Source: Prosthecobacter debontii (GTDB taxonomy: Bacteria > Verrucomicrobiota > Verrucomicrobiia > Verrucomicrobiales > Verrucomicrobiaceae). From it: a DNA stretch of 51,644 bases. This document shows, one piece after another, positions 1 to 7,114 of the stretch; positions within the stretch are counted from its first letter, which is position 1, and the number at the start of each line of letters is the position of its first letter. Location: the NCBI GenBank assembly GCA_945869695.1, contig CAMBPV010000008.1:1-51644 (forward strand). Direction: 5' to 3'. The notes beneath the pieces are model-generated. The model did no database searches. It was not told the origin of the DNA and saw nothing but the letters and a program-made list of their open reading frames with translations. The position numbers and the translations under genes are program-made.

Positions 1-924
1 AGCCACTCCGGTGCCCGCATCGGGGGCTGGTGACTTCGGCTTCACGGCTGCTTTGGTATCCGCTGGCTTACTGGTGATCTTTTTGGAGCTTGATGCACCC
101 GCAGGTATCGTCAATTTCTGCCCGACTCGGAGGGAATTCGGATCCGTCATACCATTGGCTTTTTGGAGCGTGGCCGTGGGAATGCCGTGCGCTTTGGCAA
201 TGGCTCCGAGGCTGTCTCCGGAGACGACGGTATACGTGCTCCCGCTGCTTTTTTTCTCGGGAGCGGGGAGGCCGTAATCATAGGCCAGTTCCTTCTTCGG
301 AGCTGCGGGCGGCGTGTAGGCTTTTGCGCTGGAAGGGATGGCTAGTTTGGCCCCAGTCTGCAGTTTGTTAGGGTTCACGTTTGGATTGGCCTTGGTGAAG
401 GCGCTCACCGAGACTCCGTATTGCCGACTGATGGAATGGAAGGTCTCATTTGGCTTCACGGTGTGAAAACCCGAGGGCGCATTACTGGGCGATGAGGAGG
501 ACCCGCCCTTGCTGGGAATCATCAACGTCTGCCCCTCCGTGACCGTTTCATTGGGCATGCGATTGAAGGCCATGATGTCACCCGGACTCACTCGGTGGGT
601 CATGGCGATGCGCCAGAGGCTGTCTCCCTTCCTGACTTTGTAGCTGGTGAAGGGCACCAAAGTGGGCGCCTTGGTGGTGCCTGACTCGGCGGATGCGTTG
701 CTGGTGTTGAGCGACCCAGAGACCTTATCCACCTCTTTTTCAAGCTGATACAGCCGGATGTCCTGACGCTGATCATTGCTGGCGATCTGAGCTACCTGAT
801 CCCCCAAGCTCGGACCCGCAGAGCTTTTCTGCTGCCCGAGAGCCGCCATCGGCTCAAGAAAGAGGCAGATCCAGAAAACGCCCGTTAGCGATTCTGGAAA
901 AGAGGCAAAATGGGAGGTTTTCAT
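1..924 (-). CDS. LysM-repeat peptidoglycan-binding protein, C-terminus cut by window edge
   Basis: Reading leftward from an ATG at 924, a frame of 308 codons stays open to base 1, so the gene continues outside the window. The start reads MKTSHFASFPESLTGVFWIC, a plausible signal peptide or membrane anchor, followed by a short polar, coiled-coil-like stretch containing LYQLEKEVDKV. Three LysM modules follow; each begins with a YKVRKGDSLWRIA-, FHTVKPNETFHSIS- or YTVVSGDSLGAIA-type motif and ends in an LMIP-, LAIP- or LTIP-type motif. They are separated by Ser/Pro/Ala/Lys-rich linkers. LysM modules bind N-acetylglucosamine-containing glycans, so an envelope role in peptidoglycan binding is expected. 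No catalytic domain is visible in the part present; one could lie beyond base 1. It diverges from the amidase at 1011, which fits a shared cell-wall theme. Confidence 0.88.
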   Translation of the reverse strand, partial: MKTSHFASFPESLTGVFWICLFLEPMAALGQQKSSAGPSLGDQVAQIASNDQRQDIRLYQLEKEVDKVSGSLNTSNASAESGTTKAPTLVPFTSYKVRKGDSLWRIAMTHRVSPGDIMAFNRMPNETVTEGQTLMIPSKGGSSSSPSNAPSGFHTVKPNETFHSISRQYGVSVSAFTKANPNVNPNKLQTGAKLAIPSSAKAYTPPAAPKKELAYDYGLPAPEKKSSGSTYTVVSGDSLGAIAKAHGIPTATLQKANGMTDPNSLRVGQKLTIPAGASSSKKITSKPADTKAAVKPKSPAPDAGTGVA

Positions 925-931
925 GATGGGG

Positions 932-981
932 ATTTTAGTAACGCACAATATCTTTGCAAACTGATATTTATGATATATAAA
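932..981. promoter_or_regulatory. Candidate divergent promoters sharing one palindromic -35 box
   Basis: Rightward: TTGCAA at 954-959, 16-bp spacer, TATAAA at 976-981, about 30 bp before the GTG of the amidase gene. Leftward: the same TTGCAA (its own reverse complement), again a 16-bp spacer, then TAAAAT reading 937 to 932, only 8 bp before the ATG at 924. The leftward transcript would then be nearly leaderless. The boxes match the sigma-70 consensus imperfectly, so this is a prediction from sequence alone. Confidence 0.4.
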
Positions 982-1010
982 CTAATTTCGACTTTGGGTC
1001 CAAATCTTTC

Positions 1011-1844
1011 GTGAAACAGGCATTCATCATATTTGTCAGATCGCTTTTTGCGTATGCGGCTCTGACGCTTGCCGTTTTAGCGTTCTGGTTTGGCAGCATT
1101 CAATTTCCAACGCCTGGTCCCCAAAAATTACGGCTGTGGGAAGCCAGCGCGCCCTTGGTCGTGGTGGATGCCGGACACGGAGGCCACGATGGCGGGGCGG
1201 TGGCCAATGACTTGACCGAGAAGAATACGGCCCTGGATCTGGCGCGACGGTTGAAGACCCACCTAGAAGCCAAGGGTGTGCGCGTTCTGATGACCCGGGA
1301 TAAAGATGAATTCCTCACCCTCGAAAAAAGAGCCCAGATCGCCAACGACGCCAAAGCGGCTGCCTTTGTGAGCATGCACCTCAACACCTCCGTGGAAGAT
1401 GCCAACAGCATTCATGGCATGGAAACCTACTTTTGTGCCGCCAAGAGCCTGAACACGATCCGAAAGATCAAGGAGTCGTTCCAAGTGCCCTCGAATGTGA
1501 CTTTGCAGGATTTACGCGGCAAGCAATTGGCAGAGGTCATCCAGCGCATCACCTGCCAGCGAGTCTCCGCAGAGGATCGCGGAGCCAAGGAGCGCAGTCT
1601 CACCGTGGTGCAAACGACCACCTGCCCCTCCGTTCTCGTGGAATGTGGATTCATGACTCACAAAAAAGAAGCCACTCAATTGAAGGAGGAGAGCTATCGG
1701 GATCGGCTGGCCAGCGGGGTAGCGGAAGGCGTCTGTGTCTTCCTCAAAGCGCAGGAACTTCAACCCAAGCGAGGACTGCAATTGACCGAACCCAAGAGCG
1801 TAACACCGCCGGCTCAGGTGACGGCACAGGTCACAAAAAACTAG
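1011..1844 (+). CDS. N-acetylmuramoyl-L-alanine amidase (Amidase_3 family)
   Basis: Hydrolyses the amide bond between MurNAc and the L-Ala of the stem peptide, acting outside the cytoplasmic membrane. The product is 277 residues starting at GTG 1011. Residues 4-30 form a hydrophobic signal anchor. The Amidase_3 domain runs from about 49 to 235: VVVDAGHGGHDGG carries zinc ligand H56, LTEKN carries E70, FVSMHLN carries H123, and LVECGF supplies the general-base glutamate E211. These are the expected catalytic positions for the AmiA/AmiC/CwlD family. The C-terminal 40 residues are low-complexity and rich in Pro, Thr and Gln. There is no AMIN targeting domain, which suggests a simple anchored enzyme. 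It diverges from the LysM gene and precedes the ABC permease by about 90 bp. Confidence 0.93.
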   Translation: MKQAFIIFVRSLFAYAALTLAVLAFWFGSIQFPTPGPQKLRLWEASAPLVVVDAGHGGHDGGAVANDLTEKNTALDLARRLKTHLEAKGVRVLMTRDKDEFLTLEKRAQIANDAKAAAFVSMHLNTSVEDANSIHGMETYFCAAKSLNTIRKIKESFQVPSNVTLQDLRGKQLAEVIQRITCQRVSAEDRGAKERSLTVVQTTTCPSVLVECGFMTHKKEATQLKEESYRDRLASGVAEGVCVFLKAQELQPKRGLQLTEPKSVTPPAQVTAQVTKN

Positions 1845-1937
1845 CTGCGGAGTGGGTGCCTGCCGCGTAGTGAAGAGTCATTGATCACTCCACCACCAGA
1901 CCTTTGCAAAAAACCTGATTCATCAGGGAAGCCGGCA

Positions 1938-2699
1938 ATGACTTGGCTCAACTCGCGGAGTCCCTTAGCACTCGGGATCTGGAGCATCGTTTTGATCGCG
2001 GGAGTTTCCGCCGCTTTGTATGCAACCTTTGCCGCCGTGCAATACCGCTGGAATTGGTCTGGCGTTTGGCCTTATCGATACCAATTCATCAGCGGCTGGT
2101 TGACCACCTTGGGCATTTCGCTGGGCGCGATGCTCTTCAGTGTCATTGTTGGATTCTTGCTCATGGCGGGCGGGAGATCGAGTTGGACCCCCGTCCGACT
2201 TTTCGCAACTGGGATGACCGCCTTTCTCAGAGGCACTCCGCTTCTGGTGCAATTGCTGATCGGATACTACGTGATCGCGAATGCCCTTCGAATCAATGAG
2301 CCACTGCTCGTGGGCACTCTCCTGCTCGGCTTTTTTGAAGGGGCTTATCTCGCAGAAATCTTTCGCGGAGCTGTGGAGTCCATCGGCGCATCGCAGCGTG
2401 AATCCGCCCGTGCTGTGGGCTTTTCCGTGCCGCAGACTTATCGTTATGTGATCATCCCGCAGGCGTTTCGCCGTGCGCTACCCGGAACCACGGGTCAGTT
2501 GGTTTCATTGATCAAGGACTCGTCCCTGCTATCGGTCATCGGCATTGAAGAACTGGTGCAAAAGGTGCGCATTTTAAATGCCGGAAACTACACGGCGCTC
2601 GAGGGCTACATTCCCCTCGCCATCGCTTATCTTGCCGTGACCCTGCCGCTGACTTGGTGGGCACGGACGCTGGAGAGGAGGTTTGCCTATGAAACTTGA
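1938..2699 (+). CDS. Polar amino-acid ABC transporter permease (HisM/GlnP type)
   Basis: Membrane subunit of an amino-acid importer, 253 residues from the ATG at 1938. An in-frame TTG at 1881 would add 19 polar residues with no recognisable role; a GGGAAG stretch 7 bp before 1938 favours the ATG. About five transmembrane segments are visible. The coupling-helix EAA loop reads ESARAVGFSVPQTYRYVIIP, followed by a QAFRRALPG segment, and is typical of the family. A TPLLVQLLIGYY segment, typical of HisM/GlnP permeases, precedes it. The stop overlaps the ATPase gene start by 11 bp, so the two are co-translated. No periplasmic binding protein gene is adjacent, so the substrate cannot be named. Confidence 0.9.
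   Translation: MTWLNSRSPLALGIWSIVLIAGVSAALYATFAAVQYRWNWSGVWPYRYQFISGWLTTLGISLGAMLFSVIVGFLLMAGGRSSWTPVRLFATGMTAFLRGTPLLVQLLIGYYVIANALRINEPLLVGTLLLGFFEGAYLAEIFRGAVESIGASQRESARAVGFSVPQTYRYVIIPQAFRRALPGTTGQLVSLIKDSSLLSVIGIEELVQKVRILNAGNYTALEGYIPLAIAYLAVTLPLTWWARTLERRFAYET
2676..2681 (+). promoter_or_regulatory. Consensus ribosome binding site AGGAGG
   Basis: AGGAGG lies inside the 3-prime end of the permease gene, 7 bp before the ATG at 2689. It settles the ATPase start at 2689 rather than the in-frame TTG at 2683. Few other genes in this window have such a clear site. Confidence 0.8.
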
Positions 2700-3426
2700 G
2701 GGCATCAATCTCACAAAAACCTTCGGCTCACATCACGCACTTTCGGGAGCTGAATTTTGCACCTCGGACGATGCACGGGTGATTGCCTTGCTGGGTCCAT
2801 CGGGCGGAGGAAAATCAACCCTCCTGCGGGTTTTAGGATGCCTGCTGGTGCCTGAGATCGGCTCAGTGAGCATGGATGGCGAAGTGCTACCTCACGATGA
2901 AGTCGGCGCCCTGGCCGAGCGTCGAAAGAACGGTTTTGTTTTCCAAGGCTACAATCTTTTCCCTCACCTTACGGCCCTGGAAAACATCGCCCTTCCCCTG
3001 CGCTCGGTGCATGGCATGACGGCACCCGATGCGTGCGCACGCGCACAGGAACTGCTGGAGCGGCTGGGCCTTTCCTCCCATGCGAATAAGCGCCCCTCTC
3101 AGCTCTCAGGCGGCCAGCAGCAGCGCGCCGCCATCGCACGCGCCTTGGCTCCGAAGCCGCGGCTGCTGCTCCTCGATGAGCCGACCTCCGCTCTCGATCC
3201 GGTGATGACCGGCGAGGTGCTCGATGTGATTCGCGAGCTGGCAGAGTCGGGACAAAACATTGTCCTCGCCACCCACGAGATCTCTTTTGCAAGACAGGTG
3301 GCGGATTGGGTCGTCTTTTTGGCCGAGGGAAAAGTGGTGGAATCATCCGCCGCGACGGACTTTTTCACGCAGCCGAAGAACCCACTGGCCAAGCGATACC
3401 TTGAAGGCCTGTCCAAATACCGCTAG
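2689..3426 (+). CDS. Amino-acid ABC transporter ATP-binding protein (GlnQ type)
   Basis: Cytoplasmic ATPase that powers the permease encoded just upstream; 245 residues, normal for the family. It shows Walker A GPSGGGKST, a Q-loop at VFQGYNLFPHLT, the signature LSGGQQQR, Walker B LLLLDEP followed by D-loop TSALD, and the H-loop histidine in ATHE. The NLFPHLT wording and the overall length are typical of polar amino-acid (PAAT) family ATPases. The start was chosen by the AGGAGG site 7 bp upstream, giving an 11-bp overlap with the permease. The creatininase-family gene follows after only 9 bp and is probably co-transcribed. Confidence 0.94.
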   Translation: MKLEGINLTKTFGSHHALSGAEFCTSDDARVIALLGPSGGGKSTLLRVLGCLLVPEIGSVSMDGEVLPHDEVGALAERRKNGFVFQGYNLFPHLTALENIALPLRSVHGMTAPDACARAQELLERLGLSSHANKRPSQLSGGQQQRAAIARALAPKPRLLLLDEPTSALDPVMTGEVLDVIRELAESGQNIVLATHEISFARQVADWVVFLAEGKVVESSAATDFFTQPKNPLAKRYLEGLSKYR

Positions 3427-3435
3427 GATCCAAAC

Positions 3436-4230
3436 ATGAGCAGCCCACGCCCCTGGATCATCGCTGAAGCCAACTGGAAGCAGGTCAAAGAGACCCGATA
3501 TGAAGTAGCCCTGCTGCCCATGGGGGCCACCGAAGCCCATAACTGGCATCTCCCCTACGGAACGGACAGCTACCAGAACGAAGCCATCGCCGCAGAGTCG
3601 GGGAGGATCGCCTGGGAAGCGGGTGCTCGCGTCGCCATTCTCCCCAATATTCCCTTCGGCGTGCAGACAGGCCAACTCGACATTCCTTTTTGCATCAACA
3701 TGAATCCGAGCACTCAGTTTCATTTGCTCGATGATGTCATCTCTTCACTCAAAGGAGTCGGCGTGCCGAAGTTCGTCATCCTCAATGGTCATGGCGGAAA
3801 TGATTTCCGACAAATGCTGCGCGAGCTTCAGGCGAAACATCCTGAGATTTTCCTCTCCGTCGTAAACTGGTTTCAGGCGCACAGCGGGGTCGGGATCATC
3901 GACAAAATTGGCGATCATGCTGATGAACGCGAGACGAGCTTAATCCTGCATCTTCACCCCGATCTCGTTTTGCCCAAATCCGAGTGGGGCAAGGGAGAGG
4001 ACAATGCTTGGCGGCTGACGGCCATGCGCGAAAAGTGGGCCTGGGCACAGCGCGCCTGGACTCAGGCTACGAATGATACCGGATCAGGTGATCCCTCGCT
4101 TTCCACGAGCGAAAAAGGTGCAGCTTACTTCAAAGCCATTACGGAACGGATATCGAGCTACCTGATCGAGCTTGCCCAGATCGACTGCGACTCTCTTTAT
4201 GAGCGTCCGGATTCTCTCAGCGGTTCTTAG
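3436..4230 (+). CDS. Creatininase-family amidohydrolase
   Basis: Metal-dependent hydrolase of the creatininase fold, 264 residues, cytoplasmic. The metal-binding pattern is visible: GATEAHNWHLPYGTD (E33, H35, D44), ILNGHGGND (H119) and DHADERETS (from about H161). Members hydrolyse cyclic amides or formamide-type bonds (creatinine, FAPy in riboflavin or F420 synthesis, mycofactocin peptides); the exact substrate cannot be read from sequence. Its position 9 bp after an amino-acid importer ATPase suggests it may process an imported nitrogen compound; that link is inference. No other creatine-degradation gene is nearby, so creatinine itself is not the obvious substrate. Confidence 0.85.
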   Translation: MSSPRPWIIAEANWKQVKETRYEVALLPMGATEAHNWHLPYGTDSYQNEAIAAESGRIAWEAGARVAILPNIPFGVQTGQLDIPFCINMNPSTQFHLLDDVISSLKGVGVPKFVILNGHGGNDFRQMLRELQAKHPEIFLSVVNWFQAHSGVGIIDKIGDHADERETSLILHLHPDLVLPKSEWGKGEDNAWRLTAMREKWAWAQRAWTQATNDTGSGDPSLSTSEKGAAYFKAITERISSYLIELAQIDCDSLYERPDSLSGS

Positions 4231-4308
4231 CCCGATGGGTGGATCACGCTCCGCCCTTGCAGATTTTTTGTCCAAATAACAGGAGCCTCGGCCTTTTGAC
4301 TGAAAGCC

Positions 4309-4836
4309 ATGTCTGAACCCACACCTGACCGCACCCGCCAGTTCTTAGAACTGCTGAATGCACATGACCGGGCGCTGACGCTTTATGTTTACGGGCTGGT
4401 GCCGCGGGATGTGGAGGCAGAAGACATCTTGCAGCAGACGAAGATGCTCCTTTGGAAACACTTCGATGACTTTACGATTGGCACTCACTTCCTAGCCTGG
4501 GCGCGGAAGACCGCCTTTCATCAGGTGCTCACCTATCGGCGGAAAAAGAAACGCGAGCATCTGCCGCTCGAAGAACAGACACTGGAGGCACTCGGCGCAG
4601 CTGTCTCTGAATTGGCAGAGCAAGGCAGCGCACGCCATGAAGCCCTGCGGACTTGCGTGGCCAAACTACCAGCCGAGCACCGCCAACTCATCCAGCTGCG
4701 TTACTTCCAAGAATTGGAGATCCCAGAGATCGCCCAGAGAATCGAGCGCACGGAAGCCGCCGTCTATCGAGCCCTGAGTCGTATGCGGGTATCGCTGATG
4801 GAATGCGTGCAAAAACAATCCGAAAACTTAGCCTGA
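4309..4836 (+). CDS. ECF-type sigma-70 factor (Planctomycete/Verrucomicrobium clade)
   Basis: A 175-residue alternative sigma factor with regions 2 and 4. Region 2 covers residues 10-90 and includes VEAEDILQQTKMLLWKHFDDF and the AWARKTAFHQVLTYRR segment. Region 4 covers about 115-165, with LPAEHRQLIQLRYFQELEIPEIAQ followed by the helix-turn-helix RIERTEAAVYRALSRMR. This wording is characteristic of the ECF group abundant in Planctomycetota and Verrucomicrobiota. The TGA stop overlaps the ATG of the following FecR-like gene (TGATG at 4834-4838), so the pair is translationally coupled. The partner is probably its membrane regulator. The target promoters are unknown. Confidence 0.92.
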   Translation: MSEPTPDRTRQFLELLNAHDRALTLYVYGLVPRDVEAEDILQQTKMLLWKHFDDFTIGTHFLAWARKTAFHQVLTYRRKKKREHLPLEEQTLEALGAAVSELAEQGSARHEALRTCVAKLPAEHRQLIQLRYFQELEIPEIAQRIERTEAAVYRALSRMRVSLMECVQKQSENLA

Positions 4837-6320
4837 TGAGCGCACCCCAGCCACTCACCCCATCGGATCAATGGCGCCTGCTGGAGCAGTGGGAACACCT
4901 CCGAAATGGCTCGGCGAGTGAATCCGAAATCAAGGAACTGAATGAACGCATTCAAAACGATGCAGCCGCACGCCACTGGCTGGCTCAAGCCGTGCTTTTG
5001 GAGGCCGAGTTGCGCTTTGATGGCGAATCACTCCTAGCCGACCCGACGCCGGCTACACCCGCTGCCGCAAAAACGGCAACTCGGTGGGGTGGACTGAAAT
5101 GGTCTCATGCCGCCGCCGCGGGAATCGCTGCGCTTGTGACGTGGGGTGCATGGTCGGGCATTCAAAATAAGCCAACCGTGGCCACGCTCACCAAAGCGCA
5201 GTCCTGCAAATGGGGAAACAGCGCCCTACCGACTCTGGAAGGTTCCGCGCTGACTGCAGGTTCTCTCGATTTGGTCGAAGGCATGGCGACGCTGCGTTTC
5301 AAAAGTGGAGCAGAGGTCGTGATGGAGGCACCCGTGAGTCTAGAGATCGTATCAGCGATGGAGTGCCGGATCAAAAGAGGAACCGTCGTCGCAGAGGTTC
5401 CGCCAGCCGCTCAGGGATTTACGATTCAAGCCCCCCAGACCAAGGTCATCGACTGGGGCACACGTTTCGGAGTCAGTGCCAGTGAAGATGGAAAGTGCCT
5501 GGTGCACGTCATCTCGGGACTGGTGGAGGTGGAGCGCAAGGACACGAGTGAGCCCAAAAAATTACGCACAGGTCAACGCGCTGACTACGGCGGCATGTTA
5601 AACGCACAACTCAACCCCGATGTGCCGGAGAGTGAACAACCCGAGCCGGATCGCTGGTTGCCCGGCCCGATCAGCGATATGGGGGATGGATGGCAAATGC
5701 TCACGACGGCATTTGGCAAAGGGCGCGATTCATGGATCCAGTCTAACCCTAGCATTCAAGCCACTGGATCGGAGTCTTACCTGCGAGTCAAACACACGAC
5801 TCTGGATACCAAACTGGAGCGCAAATCCTACGTGGCTTTTGACATCAGTCGATTCTCCGACCGAGAGATTCTCGACGCCGAGTTTGTTCTTCATTTGGAG
5901 CCCAGTGAATTGGGTTTCGCCTCTTTGGTTCCGGACGCTGAGTTTACTGTTTATGGACTCACGGACGAGACACAGGACGAGTGGGACGAGGAAGAACTCG
6001 CGTGGAGAAACGCCCCGGCTCACGACAATGCACCTGAACATCATACCCTGCCGGTCGCAGCAGCCACGAGGGCTATGGGAACCTTCACGGTGCCTCAGGG
6101 AAGCACCCGGGGGTCGTTCTCGATCGAAGGAGCAGAGTTGGTGCACCTGTTGAATGCAGACACGAATGGCATCATTACGCTGATCATCATTCGCAAAACA
6201 GATGAGTCCTCACGCAACGGCTTGGTGCATACCTTCGCGACCAAGGAAAACGCTCGGAATGCGCCGCCGATTCTTAGACTCAAAACCAAAGCCTCTACTC
6301 AGTCGAAAGGCATCAGGTAG
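4836..6320 (+). CDS. FecR-like membrane protein with C-terminal DNRLRE-type domain
   Basis: A 494-residue product, probably the regulator partner of the ECF sigma gene it overlaps. Residues 1-65 form a soluble helical N-terminus like those of FecR-type anti-sigma proteins; one membrane helix lies near 91-109; a FecR-like beta domain near 130-250 contains LVEGMATLRFKSGAEVVMEAP and VIDWGTRFGVS. Residues about 340-485 resemble the DNRLRE/CBM96-type beta-sandwich (SYVAFDISRFSDREILDAEF and TVYGLTDETQDEWDEEELAW), a domain found in large surface proteins. The start is the ATG in the TGATG overlap; an in-frame extension back to 4653 only runs through the sigma gene. Its last 22 bp overlap the convergent glycosyltransferase gene. 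Confidence 0.85.
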   Translation: MSAPQPLTPSDQWRLLEQWEHLRNGSASESEIKELNERIQNDAAARHWLAQAVLLEAELRFDGESLLADPTPATPAAAKTATRWGGLKWSHAAAAGIAALVTWGAWSGIQNKPTVATLTKAQSCKWGNSALPTLEGSALTAGSLDLVEGMATLRFKSGAEVVMEAPVSLEIVSAMECRIKRGTVVAEVPPAAQGFTIQAPQTKVIDWGTRFGVSASEDGKCLVHVISGLVEVERKDTSEPKKLRTGQRADYGGMLNAQLNPDVPESEQPEPDRWLPGPISDMGDGWQMLTTAFGKGRDSWIQSNPSIQATGSESYLRVKHTTLDTKLERKSYVAFDISRFSDREILDAEFVLHLEPSELGFASLVPDAEFTVYGLTDETQDEWDEEELAWRNAPAHDNAPEHHTLPVAAATRAMGTFTVPQGSTRGSFSIEGAELVHLLNADTNGIITLIIIRKTDESSRNGLVHTFATKENARNAPPILRLKTKASTQSKGIR

Positions 6321-6997
6321 CGGACAAACACCCAGTATATCCGGAGAGAGTCGAGAATGGGGTTGAAGTGCGAATCGCAGTTTCCATCCAGATAAACGGT
6401 CTGAATGGGTGTTTGAAAAAGAGCGGTCTTCTCCCGCGATGCGATCAAGAGCATCTCTAGCTCGAAAGAATACCGTTTTGCCCTGACCTCCATCAGGCGC
6501 GGCATGAGGCTGCGAGGGATCGCGCGCAAGCCTGTCTGAGTGTCTTGCAGGTCGATGTGAGTGAAGAGCTGAAAAACCAGACGCGTGAGGTTGTTTCCAA
6601 ACTGACTCCGCCATGGCACGCCCTCACCAAAACTCCTCACACCCATGACCAAGCTCGTCGGCCTTTTTTCCGCAGCCGCTGCCACGGCTAGGATGTCTTC
6701 AGGCAAATGCTGTCCATCGGCATCCGCAGTCACCAAGATTTCGGAAGGCAAGGCCGTCTCCAAGAAACGCTGAATGCCGGTGCGCAGGGCTGCCCCCTTC
6801 CCCTGATTTCGAGGATGCGAGAGGACTTCAATTTGAGGTAGGCTGGCAGCCTGATCAAAGATTCCCTGGCAATCGGGCGGGCTTCCATCGTTCACCAAAA
6901 TCACCCGCAGCGTGGGCTCCCGCTCCATCAGACCCGCCAGCAAACGAAGCAGACGGTCGCAGGGTTTCAGAGCAGGGATGAGCACACAAACTTTCAC
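6299..6997 (-). CDS. Glycosyltransferase family 2 (polyprenyl-phosphate glycosyltransferase type)
   Basis: A 232-residue GT-A fold enzyme expected to transfer a sugar from a nucleotide donor, possibly to polyprenyl phosphate. The N-terminus VKVCVLIPALKP begins exactly at GTG 6997, as usual for the family; an in-frame TTG at 7036 would add 13 atypical residues. VILVNDGSPPD is the nucleotide-binding motif, NQGKGAALRTGI the next conserved block, and TADADGQHLPEDI carries the metal-binding DxD. No transmembrane C-terminal extension is present, so it resembles DPM1-like short enzymes rather than ArnC. The acceptor is unknown. It converges on the FecR-like gene with a 22-bp overlap. Confidence 0.88.
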   Translation of the reverse strand: MKVCVLIPALKPCDRLLRLLAGLMEREPTLRVILVNDGSPPDCQGIFDQAASLPQIEVLSHPRNQGKGAALRTGIQRFLETALPSEILVTADADGQHLPEDILAVAAAAEKRPTSLVMGVRSFGEGVPWRSQFGNNLTRLVFQLFTHIDLQDTQTGLRAIPRSLMPRLMEVRAKRYSFELEMLLIASREKTALFQTPIQTVYLDGNCDSHFNPILDSLRIYWVFVRYLMPFD

Positions 6998-7114
6998 GGA
7001 AGGGCGCAAGGTTAGATCGCAAGTGCAAAGCCGCAAGTGGGTAATCAGACCTCAAAGGAAGCGAACCCTTGCAGCATGGGTTGCGCCATGGGCGCATCTG
7101 GCCATCATCTCCCC

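Noticed and set aside
4653-4835. In-frame N-terminal extension of the FecR-like gene
   Set aside because: It runs through sigma factor region 4 in another frame; the TGATG overlap gives the normal start at 4836.
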